Positions 17,155 to 26,734 are shown, counted from the stretch's first letter. The stretch: 64,000 nucleotides of DNA from Deinococcus sonorensis KR-87 (GCF_040256395.1 NZ_CP158301.1:12497-76496); one strand, 5' to 3'. Program-made: numbers and translations. The notes: generated by a model not told the origin, from the sequence alone.

Positions 17155-17364
17155 TCAGTTGGCGCCGTTGGGTGGGGGCGGCTCGTACACCGGCCGCGCG
17201 TCCATCTCCAGAATCTCCAGGTCCGGGAGGTCCTCCGCCACGAGGTCCACGGCGGCCATTTCCTGATCGGTCCACCAGGACGGGACTCGGTTCGGGCCGC
17301 TGATCCCGTTCAGGACCCGCTCCAGCACGGGGTCGTCCGGGCAGGTCCAGCCGGCCCGGGTCAC
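17155..17364 (-). CDS. Small hypothetical protein, 69 residues
   Basis: GTG start (MTRAGWTCPDDP), acidic and proline-rich, ending EPPPPNGAN. It lies 16 bases after another short coding fragment and 100 bases ahead of a good terminator. No family was recognised. The composition is protein-like rather than a shadow of the opposite strand. Confidence 0.5.
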   Translation of the reverse strand: MTRAGWTCPDDPVLERVLNGISGPNRVPSWWTDQEMAAVDLVAEDLPDLEILEMDARPVYEPPPPNGAN

Positions 17365-17380
17365 GGTGGCGATGCGGCGT

Positions 17381-17512
17381 TCACGTCATCAGGGGCTCCA
17401 GGTCGGACTCCGCGTCTTCCAGGCGCTTGGCGTTGAACCAGGCACTGTCACTTTCCAGGTGCAGTTCCCGCTTGGAAGACTCGGGATCGCCTCGGGGCGT
17501 TCTACCCGAGGG
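17381..17512 (-). pseudogene. C-terminal fragment of an unknown protein
   Basis: About 43 codons, including KRELHLESDSAWFNAKRLED and ending DLEPLMT, with no start codon; a stop lies just upstream. It probably is the tail of a gene lost by rearrangement, directly ahead of the 69-residue gene. Confidence 0.4.
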
Positions 17513-17626
17513 TCAGCTCAGCCCGCGTTCGTACGCCAGGGCAAATGCATCAGCAAGGGTGAGGTGATCACGCCCGCCCCTACAACCATCAGGGGTCGAC
17601 GTCCAGCGTCAGCAACCTCCCTGGAC

Positions 17627-18325
17627 TTACTTCCGTGTGCGGGTACAGTCAAAAGAACGAATGTAGTCGCGGGGCTCCAGCTGATACTCGACCTTGAACC
17701 ACGGGCCGCCAGGATCATTCACCTCAACCGTCGCTCCCGTCACGACCCCCCACTTCCCGGCAGCACCGTCGAATCCCCGCTGGAAAAACACCCGTTTCGT
17801 GTTCGCTTCATACAGGTACGTTCCATTCGGCGCCGTCCCGGTGCCATTGGCAGCCAGCATCCCTCGGTACACCCCGTTCGCTTCGACTCGTACCGCACCG
17901 ATCGTGACAAGGCGTGCATCTGCTCCAAAACCGCTGGTCTGAGAACACACGTACAGTCCAGTAGGAAGGCCGCCACTCGTTGCGCTCCTGCCAGGCTGTG
18001 GAACGCTGAACGCATGGCCGTTGCTGTCGATCAGTGATCCTGAAGACGGAGGGGCAGCGGTTCGCGGTGTGGCCGGATTGCTGGCCTGCGATCGAGCTCG
18101 CCCAGCCATGAATTCAGCACGCGTGACTTCATGATCGTGGTTCGTGTCGAAACTGTCGCAATGACACTGTGTGAATTCTGTTCCAGAGAGCCAGCCGTCC
18201 TCGGTGATGTCCAGCGTCTTCCACAGACGCTCATCCTCGGGCGATGCAGACACTGCTTGAACGGTTGCTGTCAGAAATGCAGTCAGGGCGAGCAGAGCGG
18301 TGCAGCACGAAGCAAGAGTCCTCAC
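17627..18325 (-). CDS. Secreted protein with two EF-hand-like motifs
   Basis: A 232-residue protein with a Sec signal peptide (LLALTAFLTATVQAVSA). Residues about 39-51 (DITEDGWLSGTEF) and 60-72 (DTNHDHEVTRAEF) resemble paired calcium-binding loops. The C-terminal 110 residues form a beta-rich domain with GLYVCSQTS and YLYEANTKRVFF. It is likely exported and calcium-binding; a partner is not known. No terminator was noted. Confidence 0.65.
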   Translation of the reverse strand: MRTLASCCTALLALTAFLTATVQAVSASPEDERLWKTLDITEDGWLSGTEFTQCHCDSFDTNHDHEVTRAEFMAGRARSQASNPATPRTAAPPSSGSLIDSNGHAFSVPQPGRSATSGGLPTGLYVCSQTSGFGADARLVTIGAVRVEANGVYRGMLAANGTGTAPNGTYLYEANTKRVFFQRGFDGAAGKWGVVTGATVEVNDPGGPWFKVEYQLEPRDYIRSFDCTRTRK

Positions 18326-18588
18326 CCACCTATTAAAGCGTGTTCATCGACCCATAAGCCCAACAGTCGCAACGACCAGGAATCCGGTGAGGTCAGCGCG
18401 CCCTCCGGGCTGATGGTGGTGAGGCGGTCCAAGGGCTTCGGGGGGACAGCGTTCTTCTGCCCGCACCAGGAGCGGTTACGCTCACCGCCTCGCGGTCATG
18501 GGGACCCCGACGAGTGGCTGCGCGGCCCTGTCAACCGCGACGCCCTGCACGAGGAGCGGTTGGTCGTCACGGAGGGGAACCGGGCCGC

Positions 18589-18900
18589 TCAGATCTCCAG
18601 ACCACCCTCCGTACAGGCGACCTTCACGCGCCCTGGATCCTCGAGGTCTGACAAGCGCCACTCTGCCAGGAGCAGGTCAGTCGCGTGGCGCGGCCATCAC
18701 CCTGCAGGCGCCCCGTCCAGTCGATGCGCTACCCACCAAGGCGCACAGGACGCGCGGCTCTTCCGCTATGCGGACCTGCACGGTGCGGTGGACGGCATGG
18801 GGTGGCACGACCAGCTCGAACCCGCGCGCTCCAGCGCCCCGAAGGACCGGCGTGCGCCATGTGCCAGGCGCCCGCTGGGGGCGGCGCGGGTCTTCGGGGG
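18589..18900 (-). pseudogene. Frameshifted remnant of an unknown protein
   Basis: Two protein-like stretches in different frames: FELVVPPHAVHRTVQVRIAE to a stop near 18690, and LLLAEWRLSDLEDPGRVKV ending GGLEI at 18589. Joined by a one-base shift they give a plausible C-terminal domain. The family is not recognised and the 5' end is unclear. Confidence 0.35.
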
Positions 18901-18924
18901 TCAGGCATCGTCATACTTGGAAGC

Positions 18925-19380
18925 GTGAACGGCTCGATCCCACTGCAGTGGAATAAAGCGGCCGCACTCATTGACCTTGCTCGAACGTATCCTGTGGTGG
19001 CTGACGTGCTGGCCAGACCCGTGCGTCTTCCGACAACGAATGCGATCCATGCTGAAGTGATCCACCGTGATTGCGGCGCGCCCTTCTATCGAGAAGTCAT
19101 GGATCTGCCGTTCCCTATGGGCGAGGCCCTCCCCCTCGTGCTCGCGCATCTCTCGCACTGCTGGTTGGGAACCCTGACAGGAACGCCGAGGGGCTATGCC
19201 CTGCTGATTCGCTTTCGGGCAGAGCATCGCGGACCTGATGGGTATGTGTCGATCGCGGATGGGCCTGCATTGGACGGCGAAGCACGCGCCCGGCGCGTGA
19301 AGGAACTGTTGAAGCACGCCGCGTTGTCGCCGCTTGAACGCACAAGCTTGTTGAACGGATGGGGCCACTTGTTCGAGTGA
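18925..19380 (+). CDS. Hypothetical protein, 151 residues
   Basis: GTG start (MNGSIPLQWNK) chosen because the earlier in-frame ATG lies in poorly coding sequence. The protein has no signal peptide or membrane segment and contains LRFRAEHRGPDG-like and KELLKHAALSPLERTSLL helices. Function unknown. Confidence 0.55.
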   Translation: MNGSIPLQWNKAAALIDLARTYPVVADVLARPVRLPTTNAIHAEVIHRDCGAPFYREVMDLPFPMGEALPLVLAHLSHCWLGTLTGTPRGYALLIRFRAEHRGPDGYVSIADGPALDGEARARRVKELLKHAALSPLERTSLLNGWGHLFE

Positions 19381-19588
19381 TGGGGCAGCCCTGATCCTCA
19401 GCGCCCTGTCCTCCTTGACGTGCTCAATTGCGCGGATGGGGCCGATCATCCCTCGGCCACAGCGCTCCCCGGCAAACCCGGTACGTGTGGGGCACACCGC
19501 ATGTTCGAGCGGGCTGGCCAGGATGATCAGGGAGAATGCCGGCATGCGCCTGCCCCACGCCCCTCACTGCCGTCCAATGGAGGGGCGC

Positions 19589-19720
19589 GTGAATGCCCAC
19601 GACCGCGCGAATACCCTGCAACTGCAGTGGCTGCGCGACGCCCTGTTCCCGCCACGCCGCACGGCGCGCCGCTGGACCGCCGGGCGGGGGCTCCGCTGGC
19701 CACCCCCGCCGAGATCCTGA
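19589..19720 (+). pseudogene. Short reading frame with a good ribosome site, probably truncated
   Basis: GGAGGGG is followed by GTG opening MNAHDRANTLQLQWLRDALF, which is strongly protein-like, then the frame degrades into arginine/proline-rich sequence and stops. A frameshift around 19660 is likely, with a possible continuation (TPAEILTARRRTRASHG) in another frame. The remaining sequence from 19381 to 19905 shows nothing else recognisable. Confidence 0.3.
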
Positions 19721-19905
19721 CGGCGCGACGTCGCACCAGGGCATCGCACGGGCGTGGACGCGGCATGACCCGCGCGCACAGACGAACCGGCAAGCCGGGC
19801 GACCCGCCCACTTTCGAGGATGACGGCAGGAACGCACAAGCAGCACGACGGCGACCGTGTTCCTGCAGCACGACGCCCTGTCGGCCAAGCGGAGAACAGG
19901 CCGGC

Positions 19906-20859
19906 TTACGCGACGGTCCGGCGCATCACCCACAAGCCGGGGAGCGACGTGAAGCCCAGGCGACGGTTCACCGCCAGCATCGGCGCGTTCGTGCTGAGGT
20001 TATGCGTCCACATGTCCGTGAAGCCCGCCGCGCGCGCCCGGCGGATGGCCTCCACCTTCAACGCCCGCGCCAGCCCCAGGCCACGCGCGTCCGGCGCCAC
20101 CCCCGTGAAGTAGTTGTACGCGCCGCGCGGATGCCCTGCCACGACGCTCATCCCCAGCCAGTCCTCGCCCCGCGTGGCCAGCACGATCCACTCCGGCTGC
20201 ACCGCCGGGTTCATGCGCAGCATGTGCTGCGTCTGCTCCACCGTTAACCGCGGCATCCCCTGCTTGTCCGGTGTCTCCTGGTCGCGGTCCGCGAAGAAGG
20301 AGTACAGGCGCGTCCAGTTCGCCTCGTCCCGCCCCAGCGTGCCCATGTCCTGCAGGGTGACGCCAACGTGCGCCAGGCGCCCGTCAAGATCGGCGTGGGC
20401 TGTGTCGTCGAACGCGGTCAGGTCGAGGGTCGACTCGAAGCGGTGAAGCTGGAAGGCGAAGCCTCGACGCTCGGCCCAGTCGCGCACGGCGGGCCGGGTG
20501 TCCCGCACACTCGTTTCGAGGCGCCTTGCGCCCAGGGCGCGTGCCGTGTCGCAGATGTGAGTGAGCAGCGCCGAGCCGTACCCACGTTCGCAGGCGTCCG
20601 GCGCCACAATCAGGAGGAGGTCAAGGTCTTCCGTGGTGAGCGGCGCGCTGGTCAGCAGCGCTGTCCCGGCCAGCCGGTGACCGTCATCGAGCACCACCTG
20701 GGAGAACACGCCGGACTGTTGCCGCATGTCCTGCGTCCGCTCGGCGAACGTTTCGGGCGTGTACGGCTTGACCACGTCCGTGTTGATGATCGCCACGAGC
20801 GCCGGGAGGTCATCCGGGGTGGGTTCGCGGATCGTCACGGGTGCCGAGGCTCCAGTCAT
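19906..20859 (-). CDS. Tandem GNAT acetyltransferase
   Basis: A 317-residue protein with two GNAT folds. The first (residues about 7-145) has ERGYGSALLTHI as acetyl-CoA loop; the second (about 160-310) has GLGLARALKVEAI followed by NAPMLAVNRRLGF. Such double-GNAT proteins acetylate small amines, aminoglycosides or peptides; the substrate here is unknown. It is transcribed alone. Confidence 0.82.
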   Translation of the reverse strand: MTGASAPVTIREPTPDDLPALVAIINTDVVKPYTPETFAERTQDMRQQSGVFSQVVLDDGHRLAGTALLTSAPLTTEDLDLLLIVAPDACERGYGSALLTHICDTARALGARRLETSVRDTRPAVRDWAERRGFAFQLHRFESTLDLTAFDDTAHADLDGRLAHVGVTLQDMGTLGRDEANWTRLYSFFADRDQETPDKQGMPRLTVEQTQHMLRMNPAVQPEWIVLATRGEDWLGMSVVAGHPRGAYNYFTGVAPDARGLGLARALKVEAIRRARAAGFTDMWTHNLSTNAPMLAVNRRLGFTSLPGLWVMRRTVA

Positions 20860-21013
20860 ACCTCATCATGCCGGAAGAACGACCACACCCTGCCATCGTC
20901 ACGACCTATTGATCTCGGCATGGCTCGGCATCAACCGCTGAACGACTAGAGCTGACGACCAGTCCCCCGGCAGCGTTCTACGAGCCGAGAAGCCGTGTTC
21001 TTCTCGGTGGTGT

Positions 21014-21541
21014 TCAACACGGCAAGGAGACCGTTGCCAATCTGGTCACCTGCCCACCCCGCAGCCCATACAGGGCCAACGTGCTCAAGGAGAACGCCTC
21101 AGACCAACGGTAGCGCAAGCGACGGGTCGCTTCTTCTTCCGTGACCGGGATGCTGCTGATGGTGCAGTGAGGCTTGAAGGGAAATGCACTTCTTTCAAAC
21201 TTCAGCGTGGATGTGACGAACTGATGATGGAGCGCGCGGAACGGTGCCTCATCGGTCATGGTGAAGGCAAAGATGTTAGTGTCTGGAAAGCGCATGACCG
21301 GACCAAAGCAGGCTTGGACTGGAGCGAATCCTTGAGCAACTTCCTGCATCACGCCGGCGATCTCTTCGATCGCTTGACCCGGCACTAACACGCCGACGCC
21401 TGATGAACCCGTCACAGTAATTTCAGCAGGGAGAGACGCGCGAAAGGCATCGCGACACGCGGTCCGCAGTTCAGTGATACGAGACGCCGCAGGCTCATCG
21501 AGTTCCAGCACAAGAAACAACGGTTGAGTGTCAGCGTCCAT
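21014..21541 (-). CDS. 2'-5' RNA ligase family (2H phosphoesterase-like) protein
   Basis: A 175-residue protein. FKPHCTIS near the C-terminus is one HxT/S-type motif of 2H phosphoesterases, preceded by a typical LELDEPA strand at the N-terminus. The first H motif is not obvious, so activity is uncertain. The start MDADTQ was taken because the longer frame upstream is poorly coding; the ribosome site is weak. Confidence 0.6.
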   Translation of the reverse strand: MDADTQPLFLVLELDEPAASRITELRTACRDAFRASLPAEITVTGSSGVGVLVPGQAIEEIAGVMQEVAQGFAPVQACFGPVMRFPDTNIFAFTMTDEAPFRALHHQFVTSTLKFERSAFPFKPHCTISSIPVTEEEATRRLRYRWSEAFSLSTLALYGLRGGQVTRLATVSLPC

Positions 21542-21740
21542 GGGGCAGTGTACCGAGCACCTTCCACCCCTTCGTGCTGCTTGCCGTCGCCACTCCATTG
21601 GAACGTCTGGCATCTTGTCCGGGTCGCTTCTGATTAATGCCAACCTACACCGTTATCAATAGGGTCTGTGCGACTGAACCGGCATGGTCTTGGGCCCGAC
21701 CAGCACCTCGTGATGGCAGGACCGTTGAGGCCGATACCAT

Positions 21741-22861
21741 CTAGTGGTCTGAGTCAGAAGAACGCTGGGAATTTTTGGGTGAGAGGTAAGGCTCACAGAA
21801 GCGCTTGATGTTGGCCAGGATGTCATCGGCCGAACGGGTCCACACAAACGGCGTTGGCGCCTCGTTGGTCGAAGCGATGAAGGCGTCAATCGCCTGCTCG
21901 AGCGCGTTCTGGGACGTGAAGTTGCCGCGCCTCAAGCGCTTCCGACTCAACAACGAGAACCACGACTCGACCAGGTTCAGCCACGAACCACTGGTGGGCG
22001 TGAAGTGGAAGTGCACGTTCGGATGGGCCAGCAGCCACGTCTGGATCGTCTTCGTCTTGTGCGTCACGTAGTTATCCAGGACGACGTGCACCGCGAGCTC
22101 CGCGGGGACCTGGGCGTATACGACATCGAGAAACGCCCGGAATTCTTCAGCCCGGTGGTGCGCGTAACACTGCCCAATGACACTGCCAACCTTGGCATCC
22201 AACGCCGCGATCAGCGTGGTGATGCCATGCCGGACGTATGTGTGTCCGGTCGCCTCCGGTTGCCCTGGCCGCATCGGGAACGTCATGCTGCCGCGCTCCA
22301 GCGCCTGGATCTGCGGCTTCTCGTCGACGCACAGCACCAGGGCCCGATCTGGGGGTTGAGGTACAGCCCGACAATGTCGCGTACCTTCTCGATCAAGAGT
22401 GGGTCCTTCGACAGGGTGAAGGACGACACCAGGTGAGGCCGCAGCCCGAACGCCTGCCAGATGCGATGCACGGCGCTCTGCGTCAGGCCACTGGCCTTGG
22501 CCATGCTGCGGGTACTCCACTCCGTCGCGTCTGCAGGGAGGGTATCCAGGGTCAAGCGGACGACCCGCTCCACCGCGTCGTCCTGGATGGTTCGTGGCGC
22601 GCCCGACTTGGGGGCGTCGCTCAGCCCCTCAAGACGATGAACTGCAAAGCGGTTGCGCCAGGTGCCGACGGTATCGTCACACAGCCCGACCTGGGCACCG
22701 ATCTCAGTGAGCGTCCATTCCGGATGATCCGCGCTCAGCAAAATCACCTTCGCGCGGGTCGCCAATCCGCGAGGGGTTTGACGTCGTCGAACCAAGCTGC
22801 TCAACACCTGCCGCTCGGTGTCGCTAAGGATGAGGGTGGGAGCGTGCCGGCCACGATGCAT
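21741..22861 (-). pseudogene. IS630-family transposase, frameshifted
   Basis: Two frames together give a full IS630 transposase. The first (from 22861, MHRGRHAPTL) holds helix-turn-helix domains and ends at GLYLNP; the second continues PDRALVLCVDEKPQIQAL with DDE residues in VDEK, VLDNYVTHK and WLNLVESWF. The junction is at a run of five C near 22358. A -1 slip there, or one missing C, restores the frame. IS630 elements can use programmed frameshifting, so the element may be active. Confidence 0.75.
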
Positions 22862-22925
22862 ACGCCACCTCCACCCGCATCGTACGCCCGCCATTCCCAG
22901 CCTTCTCCTGCATCGGACCACGCTA
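21742..22925 (-). mobile_element. IS630-family element, about 1.2 kb
   Basis: It is bounded by TA dinucleotides at 21742-21743 and 22924-22925 inside CTAG. Imperfect inverted ends are visible: GTGGTCTGAGTCAGAAGAAC at the left and the complement of CTGCATCGGACCACG at the right. The transposase stop codon TAG lies in the left end itself, as in other IS630 elements. Confidence 0.78.
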
Positions 22926-22995
22926 GGTACTTTGGGGAGTGATCAGGGCCCTATTCAGCACACAGAGCGCTGGGCGTCCAGACCCGCCATACAGA

Positions 22996-23030
22996 ATGCA
23001 GGCCAGGGGCGGAATGCTCCTGGCCTGCAT
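22996..23030 (-). terminator. 12-bp stem hairpin after the delta-60 lipoprotein gene
   Basis: ATGCAGGCCAGG (22996-23007) pairs perfectly with 23019-23030 across an 11-base loop. It lies 20 bases past the stop of the minus-strand lipoprotein gene. The U-tract is weak. Confidence 0.6.
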
Positions 23031-23050
23031 GTCGCTCGGTTGTTCAGGCG

Positions 23051-24829
23051 TTACGGCAGGAGTCGGTACAGGTAGCCCGCCTCCGGTAGCCTGGTCACGA
23101 TGTCGTCAGTAACGAGCAGTTTGCCGTCCTCCTGCAGAGCGAGGTCCGAGAGGTAGGGATCAATCTGGACGGTGCCCCCCGATCCGAACGTGGGATCCAG
23201 CTGCCCATTCGCCTGCACCCGGATCAGATGGTCCGAGAAGGCCGCCACGATCCGGCCATCCTTCTGAACGTGCATCCGAAACGCCTCAGTCGGAGGATCC
23301 CCACACACCTTCAGAAGCGTCACGCCGCCGCTGCCAAACGAGGCATCCAACTGGCCGCGTGCCGTATAGCGGGCCATGTAACACGAGACGTTCCCGTCGA
23401 CGTCTCTGGCCACCCCCGAGACCAGCAGGCGACCGTCCGGTTGTTCCGCGATCGCGTCCGCCGAAGACGCCTCCTGATTGGGCACCACCTGCACCTCCAC
23501 GCCACCCGCGGTTCCGAAGGTGAGGTCTGGCTGACCGTCCGCCGTCAGGCGATCCAGACGAGTCGCCGCCGTCGGCGTCGGGTGGTGCTCGACCAGCAGG
23601 CCACCGTCACGCTGCTGAAAGACGGGCGTATGAACGGCATCGTCGGGGTCTCCGGGGTAGATGAGGTGACCGCCCTGCCCGAAGGAGGGATCGAGGGCGC
23701 CATTCGCCTGATACCGGACGAGCGTCAGGTACTGCTGAAGATCGGGGTAGGTGGTGCCGGTGTACTCATGTTGGGGCATGATGACCTTGCCGTTTGCCTG
23801 CACCACGGGCGCAAACTCATCAGTGAGTTGGATCTGTCCAGCAGTGACCGGCTGCTGCAGGACGCGCCCGCCAGTCCCGAAGCTGGTGTCCACGCGGCCG
23901 TCCAGGAAGTAGCGGGCGAGGAAGTTCGTGTACGTCTGGCTGTCCACCTTCAGCAGGCCGTGCACGACCACCTTGCCATCCCGGGTGAGCGCCATCTGTC
24001 GGGGAGCGAGTTCACCCGAAGCCAGCACGGTGGTGCCCTGCTTGCCAAAACTGAGGTCCGGCTGGCCGTTCGCAAGATATTGATGCAGGTAGCCCTGCTC
24101 ACGGTCGCTGGTGAGGGCCAGGATCTTGCCGCCCGCCACGGGCAGCACCTGATGGAAGTGATCGAGTCCCGAGAGCTCCACGCGACCGTCCCCGGAGAAG
24201 CTGAGATCAGGCGTGCCGCTGGAGATGCACGTGATCTGGGGATTGAGCCAGTCCGCGTGATCGTAATAGGTGTTGTCCCCAGCGTAAAACGCGCGCAGGG
24301 TGAGGGTCTTACGGCCAATCAGGCTCACGCTGAGGGTCTTTGCGCCGTCGTAGCCGTGCAGGATGCCGCTGTCGGCCAGCCGGTCGCCGTTATCCGTCTC
24401 AAGGATGAAGAGCACCGAGCCGTTGTTGCCCACTTCGTCGTCCACGCCGACCGTCACGGTGAACTTCGTGCAGATGGCCCCGGTGCCGGTGAGGTCATAG
24501 CGCAGTTCCGAGTTGGCGTGCACGCCGTACCCCTTGGCGTACACCTTGCCGCCCACGGTGAGTGGGTGGCCGTCGTTTGCCGCGCGCCCACCGTTGCTGC
24601 GGTTCACTTCGATTGGTCCCCAGCCGTTGGTGGCAGAGGTGGGGGTCTCGTAGTAGAGCGTGTTCACCCCAGGCGTCAGGCTCAAGGCGGAGAGCCGGGT
24701 CGACATCCACGGGTCGGAGGGGTGGGCGGCGTACTGGGCAGCCCAATCGTCCGCGGCGGGTGAGGTGGCTTGCTGACCGCAGGCGGCCAGCAGCAGGGAG
24801 AGGGCAAGAGTCGCGGCGAGCTTCTTCAT
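23051..24829 (-). CDS. Lipoprotein with NPCBM domain and delta-60 repeats
   Basis: A 592-residue exported lipoprotein: signal peptide with lipobox LLLAACG near residue 17, then an NPCBM-type carbohydrate-binding module (about 45-205, with GWGPIEVNRSNGG and KGYGVHANSELRY), then seven or more delta-60 repeats marked by D(L/T)SFG and YxxxGxxD patterns that should fold as a propeller. It probably binds envelope or external polysaccharide. The ATG follows GGGAGG. It is a divergent paralogue of the gene at 25433, and about 60 bp upstream are also shared. Confidence 0.85.
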   Translation of the reverse strand: MKKLAATLALSLLLAACGQQATSPAADDWAAQYAAHPSDPWMSTRLSALSLTPGVNTLYYETPTSATNGWGPIEVNRSNGGRAANDGHPLTVGGKVYAKGYGVHANSELRYDLTGTGAICTKFTVTVGVDDEVGNNGSVLFILETDNGDRLADSGILHGYDGAKTLSVSLIGRKTLTLRAFYAGDNTYYDHADWLNPQITCISSGTPDLSFSGDGRVELSGLDHFHQVLPVAGGKILALTSDREQGYLHQYLANGQPDLSFGKQGTTVLASGELAPRQMALTRDGKVVVHGLLKVDSQTYTNFLARYFLDGRVDTSFGTGGRVLQQPVTAGQIQLTDEFAPVVQANGKVIMPQHEYTGTTYPDLQQYLTLVRYQANGALDPSFGQGGHLIYPGDPDDAVHTPVFQQRDGGLLVEHHPTPTAATRLDRLTADGQPDLTFGTAGGVEVQVVPNQEASSADAIAEQPDGRLLVSGVARDVDGNVSCYMARYTARGQLDASFGSGGVTLLKVCGDPPTEAFRMHVQKDGRIVAAFSDHLIRVQANGQLDPTFGSGGTVQIDPYLSDLALQEDGKLLVTDDIVTRLPEAGYLYRLLP

Positions 24830-25047
24830 GGGGGCCTCCCGGCCCGCCGAGAGAAAACGGTGGAGGATGCGTCGTGGGCCAGCATGACCGTACCCTTCCC
24901 CGCACAACTTTTGAGGGGCTGCCGCTCATGTGCCCTTCAGACATGCGGCCTCGGGGCCAGATCCAGTTGTCCTTTGGGTAGGTGTTTGGAGAAGGCAGAT
25001 CACGTTTATCTTTCCGACGCGTTGGAGGTTGACAGGATCAAGGCTGA

Positions 25048-25077
25048 TTCCCAGCGTTCTTCTGCATCAGACCACTA
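25048..25077. repeat. Solo IS630-type end
   Basis: TTCCCAGCGTTCTTCTGCAT and the following CAGACCACTA correspond to the right end of the IS630 element at 22896-22925 and to the complement of its left end at 21742. No transposase lies beside it. Confidence 0.65.
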
Positions 25078-25078
25078 G

Positions 25079-25102
25079 CTGTACTTCGGGGACTATTCAG
25101 GG
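25079..25102. repeat. IS701-like terminal repeat preceded by CTAG
   Basis: CTGTACTTCGGGGACTATTC and AGGG, directly after CTAG (25075-25078). It resembles the outer end of the IS701 element at 28368 and, inverted, the sequence at 30157-30179, which is followed by CTAG. Confidence 0.55.
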
Positions 25103-25432
25103 TATGAATGCGGACGCGGCGAGCTGAGAAGCTGCATTTGCTCTGCGCTATTCCTGCGGACTAGGTAAAAACTGTGCCAGGAAGGGCAATGGTGGGCATG
25201 GTGGCTGTGATGAATGGCTCTTTGCTCCGCTCCTTCCCCGGCACCACGACCCTCGCATGAAGATCCTGCCCAGTTCGGGGAGCAGCGGAAGTGACGGGAT
25301 ACGCATGGCTCAATGATGCGTGAGCGGAAGATGCTCACTTCGTGAGCATGATGGATCCGCTCGGCAGGGTACGTTCGTGGTGGCCCACGATCCACACTCC
25401 ACCGTCTTCACCCGGCGGGCCGGGAGGCTCCC

Positions 25433-26734
25433 ATGAAGAAGCTCACCGGTACCCTCGCCCTCTCCCTGCTGCTCGCTGCCTGCGGTCAGCAGGCCGCATC
25501 GCCCACTGACCCGTACGCCGCCGAGTATGCCGCCCACCCCTCCCAGCCGTGGACGTCCAGCGCCCTCTCGGCCCTCAGCCTGACGCCCGGCACCAATACC
25601 CTGGGCTACGAAAAGCCCACGTACGCCAGCAGCGGCTGGGGACCGATTGAAGTCAACCGCAGCAATGGCGGTCGGCAGCAGCTGGACGGGAATCCCCTGA
25701 CCATTGGCGGGCAGGTCTATGCCAAAGGCTACGGCGTGCACTCCACCTCGGAACTCCGCTACAGCCTGGCCGGCGCAGGGGCGACCTGCACCAGCTTCAC
25801 CGCGACGGTGGGCATTGACGACGAGGTTGGCACCAAGGGCTCGGTGGTGTTCGAGGTCTGGGCCGATGGCGTGAAGCTGGCCGACAGTGGAGTGGTCCGC
25901 GGGAGTGACGGCCCGAAGACCCTCACGGCCGACCTGACCGGGAAGTCGAACTTGCGCCTGGTGGTGACGGACGCCGGGGACGGAAACTTCTACGATCACG
26001 CCGACTGGGTGAACCCCACCATCTCCTGCCAGGCCCTCACCCAACCGCACCTCACCCTGGACACGGCCAGCCTGGAGCTGTATCACCTGCACGGAACAGC
26101 CCTGAAGGCCCATCTGACCGGTTTCCCCGCCGGCCCTGTGAGTCTCCGGCTGGTGTACCGCGTCTCCCCCACGTACCCGAATCTCACCGTGTCGCCGCTG
26201 GACCTGCAGACGCCTCTGGTGGCTGGCAACGGCGACGCCCAACTCCAGCTGTTTGCGACTCGGCTCACGGCAGGCGACCCCCATCCCCAGTACGATCTGC
26301 TGGAACAGGACTACACCGTGGTGGCCAGTCAGAACGGGCGCGACCTTGCCCACGCGCCGCTGCATGTCACAGAGAAACCGCTGAAGCTGACGGCGACGTT
26401 GAGTGGCCTTCCGGCGGTGGTACCCAACGGCACCTTGGTGGATGCTGTGCTGTCCATGACCGTTGATCCACCCGTGCAGGCGCCGATCGCAGACCTGGGT
26501 CTGGCGGACGATGAACTGCATAATATGGTCGCAGAGAATCTGGGCGAAGCCTACGGGGATGGCCGCGTCACGAAACGCCATGTGCGCTTCTACGCGCAGG
26601 CGCCGGGACCGGAGATGCCCGTCGCACGGGCTGAATTCCGTATTCAGGGCTTTCTCCCTGGCGGCACAGATCTTTATAACCGGTTCGGCGCTTACTTCAC
26701 CAGAATTGGGGTCTCGATCAACGTAACCTTTTGA
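25433..26734 (+). CDS. NPCBM-domain lipoprotein
   Basis: A 433-residue lipoprotein. The signal peptide and lipobox (LLLAACGQQA) and the NPCBM module (residues about 40-205) are close to those of the gene at 23051-24829; the C-terminal 225 residues are unrelated to it, beta-rich, without recognised catalytic residues. It is likely surface-anchored and sugar-binding. The start is supported by the shared GGGAGG leader. The stop overlaps the possible TTG start of the truncated gene downstream. Confidence 0.82.
   Translation: MKKLTGTLALSLLLAACGQQAASPTDPYAAEYAAHPSQPWTSSALSALSLTPGTNTLGYEKPTYASSGWGPIEVNRSNGGRQQLDGNPLTIGGQVYAKGYGVHSTSELRYSLAGAGATCTSFTATVGIDDEVGTKGSVVFEVWADGVKLADSGVVRGSDGPKTLTADLTGKSNLRLVVTDAGDGNFYDHADWVNPTISCQALTQPHLTLDTASLELYHLHGTALKAHLTGFPAGPVSLRLVYRVSPTYPNLTVSPLDLQTPLVAGNGDAQLQLFATRLTAGDPHPQYDLLEQDYTVVASQNGRDLAHAPLHVTEKPLKLTATLSGLPAVVPNGTLVDAVLSMTVDPPVQAPIADLGLADDELHNMVAENLGEAYGDGRVTKRHVRFYAQAPGPEMPVARAEFRIQGFLPGGTDLYNRFGAYFTRIGVSINVTF

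Larger units (their letters stand above)
24830..25432. other. Divergent control region with IS relics
   Basis: The outer 60 bases at each end (24830-24890 and the complement at 25373-25432) are homologous, carrying a conserved ribosome site and leader for the two NPCBM genes. Between them lie an IS630-type end (25048-25077) and an IS701-like end (25079-25102). No gene is apparent. Confidence 0.6.

Noticed and set aside
19424..19933. 169-codon minus-strand open frame
   Set aside because: It begins inside the antisense of the GNAT gene and is rich in Arg/Cys/Pro without any motif; a shadow frame.
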